Below the pieces are notes generated by a model. That model made no database searches, was not told the origin of the DNA, and worked only from the letters and a program-made list of their open reading frames with translations. Of a stretch of DNA of 64,000 bases, positions 1 to 8,074 are shown one piece after another. The first letter of the stretch is position 1. Each line of letters starts with the position of its first letter. A program made the position numbers and the translations under genes. Origin of the DNA: Halegenticoccus tardaugens (GTDB lineage Archaea; Halobacteriota; Halobacteria; Halobacteriales; Haloferacaceae); the NCBI RefSeq assembly GCF_004116405.1, contig NZ_SDIC01000003.1:434001-498000 (forward strand), in the 5' to 3' direction.

Positions 1-2
1 CA

Positions 3-539
3 GAGGAGCAGGAAGAGGAACCGGAGGAGCCCGAGGAGCCGTGCCCGCCGGAGGAGCCCGAGGAGCCTGAAGAGCCCGAGGAGCCTGAAGAGCCCGAGGA
101 ACCCGAAGTGCCGGAGGACCCCGAGGACCGTGAGGAACTCGTCAACCTCCTTGACCGGCTCATCGACCTCCTCGAGGATCTCCGAGAGTTCGTCTCGTCC
201 GGTGAACTCGCCGACCTCATCGACCAGTTCATCGCGCTTCTCGAGCAGATTCAGGACGCGATAGCCGGCGACGGTGAGATGCCTGATGAGGACGAGATGC
301 CCGACGAGGACGACATGCCGGACGAGGACGAGATGCCGGACGAAGATGAGATGCCCGACGAGGACGACATGCCGGAAGACCCCGAGGACCGCGAGGAAGC
401 GATCTCGCTCCTCGACCGGCTCATCAACCTCCTCGAGGACCTGCGGGACTTCCTGTCCGGTGACAGGGCGGTCTCGCTGATCGACCAGCTCATCGACGCC
501 CTGGAGCAGATCCAGGACGCGCTGGCCGCTAACAACTGA
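3..539 (+). CDS. acidic helical-repeat protein, C-terminal part (5' end outside window)
   Basis: The frame is open from the left edge, so only about the last 178 residues are visible. The first 35 residues are repeats of Glu-Glu-Pro. Then follow two copies of a roughly 55-residue block, both beginning PEDPEDREE and containing LLDRLI-LLEDLR and IDQ-I-ALEQIQDA, which look like amphipathic helix pairs. They are joined by six tandem hexamers of the form MPDEDE/MPDEDD (about 279-371). Nothing indicates catalysis; a structural or binding role with flexible acidic linkers is a guess. A GTG at 108 is an internal codon rather than a convincing start, because the same low-complexity frame continues upstream of it. 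Confidence 0.7.
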   Translation, partial: EEQEEEPEEPEEPCPPEEPEEPEEPEEPEEPEEPEVPEDPEDREELVNLLDRLIDLLEDLREFVSSGELADLIDQFIALLEQIQDAIAGDGEMPDEDEMPDEDDMPDEDEMPDEDEMPDEDDMPEDPEDREEAISLLDRLINLLEDLRDFLSGDRAVSLIDQLIDALEQIQDALAANN

Positions 540-564
540 ACGCGACGCCGGCATGACGCGACGC

Positions 565-612
565 GAACGGGCGCACGCGCTCTCCCGTTCCGTCACAGCC
601 CGGCGGTTTTTT
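565..612 (+). terminator. hairpin plus T-tract after the acidic repeat gene
   Basis: Seven-base arms GAACGGG (565-571) and CCCGTTC (584-590) are followed by six T at 607-612. This lies 26 bases after the stop codon of the first gene. Archaeal termination depends mainly on the T-tract, so the hairpin may be incidental. Confidence 0.45.
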
Positions 613-719
613 CGGAGCGTACCGCACGTAGCGAGAGCGTACGCCCCGCGCAGCCGACCGCGAGCGACGGGGCCGTCCGATCAGCATGAACTAAATACGC
701 GCCAGCAAAATTTGCGGCC

Positions 720-1712
720 ATGCAGACCCTGTTGTTGAACAGCGCGGCCGTCCGCGAGAACGCACCGATGGCGGAGTTGATCCCCGCGATCGAGGATGCG
801 TTCGCCGCCTACGAACGCGGCGACGCGCAGATGCCGCCGAAGTCCTACATCGACCTGCCGCAGTACAACGGCGACTTCCGCTCGATGCCCGCCTACCTGG
901 AGGCCGACGGCTGGGACGCCGCCGGGATCAAGTGGGTGAACGTCCACACCGACAACCGCGCCGCCTACGACCTTCCCACCGTGATGGGGACGATGATCTA
1001 CTCCGACCCCAAGAACGCCTTCCCGCTCGCGATCCTCGACGGGACGGAGCTGACGATGCAGCGCACCGGCGCGGCCGCCGCGGTCGCCACGGACCACCTC
1101 GCCGTCGAGGACGCGACGAGCATGGGGATCGTCGGCGCGGGCGTCCAGTCGTACACGCAACTGGAGGCGATCTCCGCCATCCGACCGATCGAGGAGGTCG
1201 TGATATCCGATCTCGACGAGGCGCGCGTCGCCGCGTTCGTCGACCGCTTCGGGGACCGATTCGACGTGCGCGGCGGTTCGATCGAGGAGGCCGCCTCCTG
1301 CGACGTGCTTTCGACCGTAACCCCCGTGGAGGAGCCGATCGTCCCGCGCGATGCCGTCGGCGACCACACCCACGTCAACGCGATGGGCGCCGACGCCGAG
1401 GGCAAACACGAACTCGGAGACGAGGTTCTCCTCGACGCCAAGCTCGTCATCGACGACTACGACCAGACGACCCACTCGGGCGAGATCAACGTCCCGTACC
1501 GCCAGGGGACGCTCGGGGACGAGGACATCTACGGCGCGATCGGCGAGATCGTCGTCGGCAAGAAAGAGGGGCGGACCGCAGACGACGGGATCACGGTGTT
1601 CGACTCGACGGGGCTCGCGATCCAGGACGTCGCGGCGGCGCACGTCGTCTACGAACACGCCGACGAGAACGACAACGGGTATCCCTTCGATCTGCTCGGC
1701 CTGGACGGCTGA
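720..1712 (+). CDS. ornithine cyclodeaminase / alanine dehydrogenase family protein
   Basis: This 330-residue protein has the mu-crystallin/ornithine cyclodeaminase fold. An N-terminal catalytic half contains MPPKSYIDL, SMPAYL and GIKWVNVH, and a Rossmann half contains the NAD-binding GIVGAGVQSYTQLEAI near residue 140. Family members use NAD(H) either to convert ornithine to proline or to interconvert alanine and pyruvate; archaeal members of this length are often alanine dehydrogenases, but sequence alone does not separate the two. The ATG at 720 is preceded by an AT-rich CTAAATA about 28 bases upstream, which fits a leaderless haloarchaeal promoter. It is transcribed alone. Confidence 0.88.
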   Translation: MQTLLLNSAAVRENAPMAELIPAIEDAFAAYERGDAQMPPKSYIDLPQYNGDFRSMPAYLEADGWDAAGIKWVNVHTDNRAAYDLPTVMGTMIYSDPKNAFPLAILDGTELTMQRTGAAAAVATDHLAVEDATSMGIVGAGVQSYTQLEAISAIRPIEEVVISDLDEARVAAFVDRFGDRFDVRGGSIEEAASCDVLSTVTPVEEPIVPRDAVGDHTHVNAMGADAEGKHELGDEVLLDAKLVIDDYDQTTHSGEINVPYRQGTLGDEDIYGAIGEIVVGKKEGRTADDGITVFDSTGLAIQDVAAAHVVYEHADENDNGYPFDLLGLDG

Positions 1713-1748
1713 TCGCCTCCCCGCTTCGATTTTCGCCCCCCGCTTTCG

Positions 1749-1982
1749 CTACGGCGACGACTCCTCGCCGCCCCGCCGACCGGAGACGGCGTCGAACAGT
1801 TTTCCGAGGAGCCAGACGATGATCATGAACGGCAAAAGCGGCACGATCAGGATCACGAGCAACAGCGCGTAGGCGATGCCGATGGCGTTCATCTCGCTGT
1901 CGGGACGGCTCCGGTACGGCGGCGTGACCGTCCGGTACGCTCGCCCTAACACCCCGGGGTCCTGGTCTCCGTTCGCGCTCAT
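1749..1982 (-). CDS. small membrane protein (DUF7535-like)
   Basis: A 77-residue protein has one long hydrophobic stretch (about residues 34-62, IAYALLLVILIVPLLPFMII) after a polar N-terminus and before a short Arg/Glu-rich tail. It probably spans the membrane once or as a tight hairpin. It resembles the small haloarchaeal family DUF7535, of unknown function. It converges with the dehydrogenase gene on the other strand. Confidence 0.65.
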   Translation of the reverse strand: MSANGDQDPGVLGRAYRTVTPPYRSRPDSEMNAIGIAYALLLVILIVPLLPFMIIVWLLGKLFDAVSGRRGGEESSP

Positions 1983-2040
1983 ACGCTTTCGTAGGCCCGC
2001 AGCGGGGATAAACGTGATCCGAACGGATTCGCGACGCGCG

Positions 2041-2340
2041 CTACGCGTCGATCTGCGCCGCCTCTTCGAGGTACTGGTTCTCCCACTCGTGGCGCTCGCG
2101 CAGGAGTTCTCGACCCTGATCCGTGATCGTGTACGAGTTCGTCCGCCGGTCGATGGTCCCCTTCTCGACGTAGTCGTTCTGGACGAGCGTGTCGAGGTTC
2201 GGGTACAGCCGTCCGTGGTTGATCTCCTCGCCGAGACTTCCTTCGAGGTCCTCTTTGATCTCCTGCCCGGAGGGGTTGCCGTGTCCCGCGATCACGAACA
2301 GTAGATCCCGCTGAAATCCACTGAGGTCGAAGAGGCTCAT
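2041..2340 (-). CDS. PadR-family transcriptional regulator
   Basis: A 99-residue winged-helix protein starts MSLFDLSGFQRDLLFVIAG. The core LEGSLGEEINHGRLYPNLDTL is the recognition region typical of PadR regulators, followed by the wing (IDRRTNSYTITDQG) and a C-terminal helix used for dimerisation. The ATG at 2340 is chosen because it gives the usual haloarchaeal PadR N-terminus; a longer frame upstream runs through the promoter. Its ligand and targets are unknown. A palindrome 21-40 bases upstream suggests autoregulation. It lies downstream of leuS on the same strand with a 127-base gap. Confidence 0.85.
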   Translation of the reverse strand: MSLFDLSGFQRDLLFVIAGHGNPSGQEIKEDLEGSLGEEINHGRLYPNLDTLVQNDYVEKGTIDRRTNSYTITDQGRELLRERHEWENQYLEEAAQIDA

Positions 2341-2360
2341 GGACGACGGTCCGACGCCCC

Positions 2361-2380
2361 GATACATAGTTATCAGTATC
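2361..2380 (-). promoter_or_regulatory. interrupted palindrome, possible PadR operator
   Basis: GATAC (2361-2365) and GTATC (2376-2380) enclose an AT-rich ten-base spacer. The site overlaps the position expected for the TATA box of the PadR gene, so binding there would block its own promoter. The assignment is inferred from position and symmetry only. Confidence 0.45.
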
Positions 2381-2467
2381 TTACGGAATCTGTGACTCAC
2401 CCTACCGGGTGAAATCCGTCTTCGGGGGAGGCTCTCGCCGCGGGTCGATGCCTTCGCGGCCCTCCGC

Positions 2468-5350
2468 TCACTCGATGTGGATCGCCGGACGGAACGGGAC
2501 GGCGTTCTTCGCGCGGTCGGCGGGGTCGTACGCGTCGTCGCCCTCGACGTACAGTTCGACGTCGGCGTCGAACTCGCGTTCGAGGAACGCCGCCGCCTCG
2601 TCGTACACCGCAGATTCGTCCACGCTCGCCATCGCGGCCAGCGCGTCCTCGTCGCGCCCGCGGACCACGTCGACCAGATCCTGCACCAACCGGTTCACCT
2701 CGTCGCCCCGCTCGCGCAGGTCGGGGTTCCCCATCACGGTCCCCATGACCGCGCCGACGTCGGGTCCCTCGTCGACGACCGCGTCGAACACCTCGCGCTT
2801 CCAGTCGGCGGCGACGTACACCCGGATCACTTCGGGATCGGTGTCGGTGACGCCCACGATGTCGCGGACGTCGTCGGTCAGCCGCTCGACCTGCCGCTCT
2901 TCGACCTCCACGCGGACGCTCTCGAACGCGGGATCGGGCTCGGGCCACGGCGCGTCCTCCGCCGGCGTGCCGGTCAGCCGTTCGTGCAGCTCGTTCGCGA
3001 TGAACGGGACGAACGGGGCGAGCAAGCGCAACCGCGTCTCCAGCACCGTTCGCATCGTCCACCGCGCGCCCGGCCGGTCCAGATTCGCCCGGCGGCGGTA
3101 CCACCGCAGGTGCTCTTCGAAGCCGTAGAAGGCCGCCTGACTCGCCGATCGGGTTTCAGAGCGCTCCATCGCCTGCGTGACCTCGCGAACGGTCGACTGG
3201 AGCTTCGAGAGCAGCCAGCGGTCGACGTGCTCCAGATTCCGCTCGCCTTCATCGCCGACGATCAGTTCCTGCGCGCGGTTCCAGAAGCGCTCCAGCTGGT
3301 CGCGGACGCTGCCCACCTGCTCGGTTCGCCAGTCGTAATCCTGCCACGGCTCCGCCGAGTTCAGGAGGAAAAAGCGGACCGTGTCGGCTCCGTACCGCTC
3401 TATGGCCTCGCCCGGCAGGACGACGTGCCCCTTCGAGGAGGACATCTTCCGGCCCTCGAGGAGGCCCATCCCCATGATGACGACTCCCTGCGGCCACTCC
3501 GGCTCGGCGAACAGTTCCGCGTGGTGGAACAGGTAGAACGTCAGGTGGTTCGAGATCAGGTCGTTCCCGGAGAACCGATAGTCGACGGGGTACCAGTAGT
3601 CCCACTCCTCGCGCAACTCCAGCGCGGTTTCGTCGGGGTCGTCGACCGCCTCGGGCCCGTAGAACAGCGTGTCGAAGAACTCGCGGGTCAGTCCCTCGAC
3701 CGGAACGTCGCGCAGCCGGTGGGCGATCGTGTAGTACGCCATGTAGATCGTCGAATCCGACAGCGGCTCGATGACGAAGTCCGGGTCCCACGGCAGGCGA
3801 GTCCCCAGCCCGTAGTTTCGGATGCAGGGCCACTCGTTCAGCCAGTCGACGGTGTGGTCGTACTCGCCGCGGGTGTTCTCCGGGATCGCGTCCATCCGGC
3901 TCACGACCTCGTGGGCCTTCGCCTTCCACGCCTCGTCGTCGTACCGCAGGAACCACGTGTCCTGCTCCGCGACCTCGACGTCGCCGCCGCACCGGCAGAC
4001 GACCTCCTCCGAGAACTCGTACATCGAGTCGAACGCGCCCGATTCGCGGTGGTCCTCGCGGAATCGGTCCCGGACGTCCTCGACGACCTCGCCGGCGTAC
4101 TCGCCGTACGCGTCGAGCAAGCGACCGGCGTGGAACTCGCGGTTGTACACCTCCTTCGTCGCCTCCTTCAGCCGCGGATCGTCCGACGAGTCGATTTCCC
4201 GCTCCTCGACGGCGTCGCGGGCGGGGACCTCGCCGTAGTCGTCGATCTCCAGGATCGGCACCGGCTCGATGGCCTCCACGTCGGCCGGATCGACGCCGTA
4301 CCGCTCCATCCGCGCCGCGTCCGCCTTCGCCTCCCGCAGCGCGACGTAGTCGTCCGGGCTGTGCGCCGGCACGGACATCACGACCCCGGTCGCGTTGTCG
4401 GGGTCGACGAACGAGGCGGGCAGGACCGGCACCTCGTCGCCGGTGACCGGATTCCGCACGCGCTCGCCGACGAGCCGTTCGCCGGTGAACTCCTCCAGAA
4501 TCTCGACCTCGCGGGCCTGCAGGCGCAACTTCTCCGTCGCGTCGACGGAGACGAACCACGGCTCGCCGTCGACCGTCGCGACGGCGTACTCGGCCTCGGG
4601 GTCGACGTACGCGTTCGTGACGCCGTAGACGGTCTCGGGGCGCAGCGTCGCCATCGGCGCGACTATCGTCTCGCCGTCGCGCTCGAAGGTGAACCGCACC
4701 AGCGTGTACTCCTGGAACTCCGCCTCCTCGCCCTCCAGGAGGTCGTGCGTCGTGACGGGCTGGCGTTCGTTCGTGCAGTACTTGACGGGGTGTAGGCCCT
4801 TCTCCAGCAGGCCGCGCTCCTTCAGCGTCTCGTACTGCCAGGTGATGAACTTCGAGTAGCGCTCGTCGTTCGTGGTGAACTCCCTGCGCCAGTCGATCGA
4901 CAGTCCCAGGGACTTCATCCCCTTCTTGTAGCTGCACTCCGCTTCCTCGATGAAGTACCGGGCGTACCCCATCGGCGTCTCCAGCTCCTTCAGGTCGGAC
5001 TCCGGGACGTTGAACGCGCTCTTCAGCGACTCCAGCTGCTTCGCGTCGCCCTTCTTCAGTCGCTCCACGGCCCCGATGATCGGCGTGCCGGTGACGTGCC
5101 ACGCCATCGGGAACAGCACGGTGTCGCCCCGCTGGCGGCGATACCGGGCGTACACGTCCGGCACGGTGTACGTGCGGGCGTGGCCGATGTGCATCCCGCC
5201 GCTGGGGTACGGGTAGGGGACGGTGATGAACGTGGGCTCGGTTTCACCGGCGTCGTCGCCGGCGCGAGGATCCGGATCGGCCTCGTACCGACCCTCCTCG
5301 TCCCAGCGCTCCCGCCAGCGCCGCTCCAGTTCCTGCGGGTCGTAATCCAT
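2468..5350 (-). CDS. leuS: leucyl-tRNA synthetase
   Basis: This 960-residue class I synthetase charges tRNA-Leu. The HIGH motif is at residues 54-57 (GGMHIGHART) and the KMSKS-type loop KMSSSKG begins near residue 635; a large CP1 editing insertion lies between them, and the C-terminal half carries the anticodon-binding helices. Length and motifs match archaeal/eukaryotic LeuRS rather than the shorter bacterial form. The start MDYDPQELERRWRERWDEE at 5350 is the conserved archaeal N-terminus. A TATA-like TTAAAATA (5373-5380, read on the other strand) lies about 25 bases upstream, consistent with a leaderless transcript. Confidence 0.97.
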   Translation of the reverse strand: MDYDPQELERRWRERWDEEGRYEADPDPRAGDDAGETEPTFITVPYPYPSGGMHIGHARTYTVPDVYARYRRQRGDTVLFPMAWHVTGTPIIGAVERLKKGDAKQLESLKSAFNVPESDLKELETPMGYARYFIEEAECSYKKGMKSLGLSIDWRREFTTNDERYSKFITWQYETLKERGLLEKGLHPVKYCTNERQPVTTHDLLEGEEAEFQEYTLVRFTFERDGETIVAPMATLRPETVYGVTNAYVDPEAEYAVATVDGEPWFVSVDATEKLRLQAREVEILEEFTGERLVGERVRNPVTGDEVPVLPASFVDPDNATGVVMSVPAHSPDDYVALREAKADAARMERYGVDPADVEAIEPVPILEIDDYGEVPARDAVEEREIDSSDDPRLKEATKEVYNREFHAGRLLDAYGEYAGEVVEDVRDRFREDHRESGAFDSMYEFSEEVVCRCGGDVEVAEQDTWFLRYDDEAWKAKAHEVVSRMDAIPENTRGEYDHTVDWLNEWPCIRNYGLGTRLPWDPDFVIEPLSDSTIYMAYYTIAHRLRDVPVEGLTREFFDTLFYGPEAVDDPDETALELREEWDYWYPVDYRFSGNDLISNHLTFYLFHHAELFAEPEWPQGVVIMGMGLLEGRKMSSSKGHVVLPGEAIERYGADTVRFFLLNSAEPWQDYDWRTEQVGSVRDQLERFWNRAQELIVGDEGERNLEHVDRWLLSKLQSTVREVTQAMERSETRSASQAAFYGFEEHLRWYRRRANLDRPGARWTMRTVLETRLRLLAPFVPFIANELHERLTGTPAEDAPWPEPDPAFESVRVEVEERQVERLTDDVRDIVGVTDTDPEVIRVYVAADWKREVFDAVVDEGPDVGAVMGTVMGNPDLRERGDEVNRLVQDLVDVVRGRDEDALAAMASVDESAVYDEAAAFLEREFDADVELYVEGDDAYDPADRAKNAVPFRPAIHIE

Positions 5351-5370
5351 ACTCTCCCATGCGGGTCCTG

Positions 5371-5380
5371 CCTTAAAATA
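5371..5380 (-). promoter_or_regulatory. TATA box of leuS
   Basis: On the minus strand the sequence reads TATTTTAAGG, centred about 26 bases before the leuS start codon, the spacing expected for haloarchaeal leaderless genes. Confidence 0.55.
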
Positions 5381-5439
5381 CATCAATACTTGACTTCGGC
5401 GTCTGTTCGATCGCGGCAAAAATTGCGACACGCGGTAGC

Positions 5440-5751
5440 ACGCCGCGAAGCTGTTTCGCCACCTGACCGAAGGCGCGATCGACGCCCGCCGGGTCGTCGT
5501 CCGCCACCTCTTCACCGACTACTACGCCCTCGCGTCGGGCGGCGCGTCCGCGAAGCGGAAAGAACGCGGAGTTCGTCGGCGAGCGCGTCGCGCGGACCTT
5601 CGACCACGTCGAGTACGTGGGCGTGACGCTGCCGATCGACCCGCCGAAGCGCGGCGGCGACCTCCCGGGTGGGTGGCGAACCGTCGTCGCCGACACGGCG
5701 GCGTCGCTCTTCGATTCTTCCCCCCTCTCACGGCCCGACACGCGGCCGTAG
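5440..5751 (+). pseudogene. decayed gene with a frameshift, family not recognised
   Basis: Two adjacent frames show coding-type GC3 bias. The first (5442-5560) encodes AAKLFRHLTEGAIDARR and VVVRHLFTDYYALASGGASA. The second (about 5557-5748) encodes NAEFVGERVARTFDHVEYVG followed by VTLPIDPPKRGGDLPGGW and ends at TAG 5749-5751. They join naturally if one base is inserted or deleted near 5556-5565. There is no usable start codon: a TAG stands at 5436. It therefore looks like a C-terminal remnant of a disrupted gene. I do not recognise the parent family. This stretch fills the gap between leuS and the first Hsp20 gene. Confidence 0.5.
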
Positions 5752-5861
5752 GGCGTTCTCGCGCTCCGAAACGCGATCGCGGAGTATCCCTCGACGGTCA
5801 GAAATCACAAAAATCCGGGGTGTGGACGGTCGACGCCGCGCTCGGATCGGTCCGACCCGCC

Positions 5862-6317
5862 TCACTCGATGTCGATGCGGTGCGAATCTTCGTCCTCGCC
5901 GGCGTGGAGCTTCGGGAGCGTAACGGTCAGCACGCCGTTTCTGTACGAGGCGCTCGCGCCGTCCTCGTCGACCTCCTCCGGGAGTCGGATGGATCGGCTC
6001 ATCGACGAACTGCGGCGCTCGCGTCGGATGAACTCGCCGGTCTCGCGCTCGTCCTCCGCCTCGCGGTCGGCCCGGACGGTCAGGGTCCGCTCGGAGACGG
6101 TGAGGTCGATGTCCTCCTTCTCGAAGCCCGGGAGGTCGGCCGTGACGACGATCTCGTCGTCGTGGTCGGCGACGTCGACGGTCACGCCGTGCGCGCCCAT
6201 CGAACCCACCGAGCCCATCGGACCGCCCTCCCACCCGCGACCCATGTCGTCGAACTGCTTACTCATCCGCTCGAACATCCGCTCGATCTCTTCGAAGGGG
6301 TTGGAACGTCTCATCAT
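5862..6317 (-). CDS. Hsp20/alpha-crystallin small heat shock protein
   Basis: A 151-residue chaperone begins MMRRSNPFEEIERMFERMSK. The alpha-crystallin domain runs from about residue 45 to the end: VTVDVADHDDEIVVTADLPG, then LTVRADRE, and GVLTVTLPKL matching the G-x-L-x-(I/V)-x-(I/V/L)-P signature. The short C-terminal tail ends HRIDIE. Such proteins form oligomers that hold unfolding proteins without ATP. Two ATGs are adjacent at 6317 and 6314. An AT-rich box about 40 bases upstream suggests a short leader. A second Hsp20 gene lies immediately upstream on the same strand. Confidence 0.95.
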   Translation of the reverse strand: MMRRSNPFEEIERMFERMSKQFDDMGRGWEGGPMGSVGSMGAHGVTVDVADHDDEIVVTADLPGFEKEDIDLTVSERTLTVRADREAEDERETGEFIRRERRSSSMSRSIRLPEEVDEDGASASYRNGVLTVTLPKLHAGEDEDSHRIDIE

Positions 6318-6350
6318 CTCGTGTTCACCGCAACTTATTTCGACTTCCGA

Positions 6351-6364
6351 GGTATTAAATATTC
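6351..6364 (-). promoter_or_regulatory. TATA box of the first Hsp20 gene
   Basis: The minus strand reads GAATATTTAATACC, an AT-rich island in GC-rich surroundings and a good match to the archaeal box A. It lies about 40 bases before the ATG. Confidence 0.55.
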
Positions 6365-6490
6365 TTGAACGCTGGATAGCCAATCGCACGCTGTGGCGCT
6401 CGTACTGCCCGATATGGACGTTTCGGTGTGGTGTGCGGTCGCGGTCAGATCTCGCGAGAGGCTCTCCAGCCGGTACCCTTCGACAGGCGC

Positions 6491-6901
6491 TCACTCGACG
6501 TCGATGCGGCGGCCCGCGTCGGAGCCGTCGCGCTTCGGGAGGGTGACGGTGAGCACGCCGTTCCTGTAGGTCGCGTTCGCCTCCCCTTCCTCGACGGTCT
6601 CGGGCACGTACACCGTCCGCGCCACGCTTCGGTGCGTCCGCTCGCGGCGGAGGAACCGACCGTCGCCCGCCTCCCCCGAGCGATCCCGTTCGGCGCGGAG
6701 CCGGAGCCGCCCGTCGTCGATCGTGACGTCGATGTCCTCCTTGTCGTAGCCCGGGAGATCCGCCGCGACGACGATCGCGTCGTCGGTCTCGCTCACGTCC
6801 ACGGAGACGTCGTGCGAGCCGAGGCCGGCCTCGCCGAGCCCCCGGTTCATGCGCTCGAACAGCTCGTCGATCTCCCTGAATGGGTTGTAGCGATCCGACA
6901 T
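6491..6901 (-). CDS. Hsp20/alpha-crystallin small heat shock protein (second copy)
   Basis: This 136-residue paralogue starts MSDRYNPFREIDELFERMNR at the ATG at 6901; a GTG directly before it is less likely. The alpha-crystallin core includes VSVDVSETDDAIVVAADLPG and GVLTVTLPKR, and it ends GRRIDVE, so both ends resemble the downstream copy. The Gly/Met-rich spacer of the first copy is missing here. The two genes are 173 bases apart on the same strand and appear to be a tandem duplication that has diverged, allowing mixed oligomers or separate regulation. Confidence 0.94.
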   Translation of the reverse strand: MSDRYNPFREIDELFERMNRGLGEAGLGSHDVSVDVSETDDAIVVAADLPGYDKEDIDVTIDDGRLRLRAERDRSGEAGDGRFLRRERTHRSVARTVYVPETVEEGEANATYRNGVLTVTLPKRDGSDAGRRIDVE

Positions 6902-7028
6902 CACGTTCCCGTGCTCGCGTGAGCTACTTGAAGATTGGTGCCGACGAGAGACTCCGCGACTGCGTCGGGTTTCCGTTCGGATCGATGCCCCTCGTCGTCT
7001 CTCCCGATCTCTCCCGAACCGGTCCGCC

Positions 7029-7913
7029 TCAGTAGAGGACGTGGCGCGTGTCGTACGAGCCGAGCCGGCGGACCCACCCGTTTCGGGCGATCTCCTCGAC
7101 GTCCGCGAGGGCCTCCTTCGCGCGCGGTTCGTACAGGCCCGCCTCGAAGTCGATGTGGAAGAGGTAGTCGCCGAGGCGGTCGCCGCTCGGGCGCGACTCG
7201 ATCCGCGAGAGGTTGATGTCGCGGTCGGCGAACGCCTCCAGGAGTTCGAGGAGGAGCCCGGGGTAGTTCGCGTTCGGATAGACGACGAGGGAGGTCTTGC
7301 CGCCCGCCTCCGACCGCTCCGACGCGGGCGCGACGACGAGAAATCGCGTGGCGTTCGAACTGCGATCCTGGATGTCCTCGGCGAGGATGGTCAACTCGCC
7401 GTCGGCCGACGCGGAGTCGGCGTTTACTTCGCCGGCGTTGGCCGGTTCGGCGTTTACCTCACCGGCGACCGAGGCCGGTTCGGCGTTATCCGGATGTCCG
7501 ATCCCCGCCACCGACGGGTCCTGTCGGGCGCGCTCGACCCCGCGAGCCGTGCTGGTGACGGCTTCGAGGCGCACGTTCGGGTACTCCGATTCGAGGTACG
7601 TCCGGCACTGCGCGAGCGCCTGCGAGTGGCTCGCGACGACGGAAAAATCCTCGCTCTGGGCGAGCAGCGCGTGGCGGATCGGCGTGACGATCTCCGCGAC
7701 GACGGCGACGTCGCGGCCGGCCAGCGCGTCGAGGCTCTCCGTGACGCTCCCCTCGATGCTGTTTTCGATAGGGACGACGCCGCGCTCGAACTCCCCGTCC
7801 GCGACGGCGTCGACGATCCCCGTGACCGACTCGCGGAACGACACCTCGTCCGCCACCGCGCGGGCGGCGCGGTGTGAGTACGTGCCCGCGGGGCCGAGTG
7901 TGACCGCTCTCAT
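7029..7913 (-). CDS. pheA: prephenate dehydratase with in-frame repeat insertion
   Basis: This 294-residue enzyme converts prephenate to phenylpyruvate in phenylalanine synthesis. The catalytic domain starts MRAVTLGPAGTYSHRAARAV and holds GVVPIENSIEGSV and SSNATRFLVVAP (the T-R-F catalytic motif). A C-terminal ACT domain contains PGLLLELLEAFADRDINLSR and IESRPSGDRLGDYLFHIDFE, the phenylalanine-binding signature, so feedback inhibition is expected. Unusually, about 26 residues made of repeats of (N)AEPA-x-(V)AGEV are inserted around residues 140-166, just before the TRF region. The insertion keeps the frame and sits where a surface loop is expected. It has a related inverted copy in the intergenic region upstream of this gene. 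Confidence 0.93.
   Translation of the reverse strand: MRAVTLGPAGTYSHRAARAVADEVSFRESVTGIVDAVADGEFERGVVPIENSIEGSVTESLDALAGRDVAVVAEIVTPIRHALLAQSEDFSVVASHSQALAQCRTYLESEYPNVRLEAVTSTARGVERARQDPSVAGIGHPDNAEPASVAGEVNAEPANAGEVNADSASADGELTILAEDIQDRSSNATRFLVVAPASERSEAGGKTSLVVYPNANYPGLLLELLEAFADRDINLSRIESRPSGDRLGDYLFHIDFEAGLYEPRAKEALADVEEIARNGWVRRLGSYDTRHVLY
7417..7495 (-). repeat. 33+30-base repeat array inside pheA
   Basis: On the plus strand, units start with TCGGCGTTTAC at 7417 and 7447 and a degenerate third unit starts at 7480, giving periods of 30 and 33 bases. On the coding strand each unit reads (N)AEPA-x-(V)AGEV. The same 33+30 structure recurs in opposite orientation at 7962-8046. Confidence 0.8.
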
Positions 7914-7961
7914 GGGTTCGTCTTTACCCGTCGGTGTGAAAAGGGCGTCGGGTGCGGCGGG

Positions 7962-8046
7962 GCGTACGCTGAGCCGGCCTTGGTCGCCGGCGAAGTAGAC
8001 GCTGAGCCGGCCAACGTCGGTGGGGTAAATGCTGAGCCGGCCTCGC
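7962..8046 (+). repeat. inverted intergenic copy of the pheA repeat array
   Basis: Three copies of GCTGAGCCGGCC stand at 7968, 8001 and 8031, spaced 33 and 30 bases. Translated on the plus strand the array is open and reads AEPA-LVAGEV, DAEPANVGGV, NAEPASP, matching the pheA insertion, with many differences at third codon positions (GCT/GCC, GAG/GAA). It occupies most of the gap between pheA and hisH and is not part of a recognisable gene. Confidence 0.75.
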
Positions 8047-8074
8047 CGCTCACTCGTCGGCGCTCACCCGTCGG
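8047..8074. repeat. 14-base tandem duplication at the hisH stop codon
   Basis: CGCTCACTCGTCGG (8047-8060) is followed directly by CGCTCACCCGTCGG (8061-8074), one mismatch. The second copy contains the hisH stop codon. Confidence 0.65.

Noticed and set aside
2477-4795. Very long open frame antisense to leuS
   Set aside because: It is a by-product of GC-rich codon bias: the frame is Arg/Val/His-rich with no domains, while leuS on the other strand has all its motifs.
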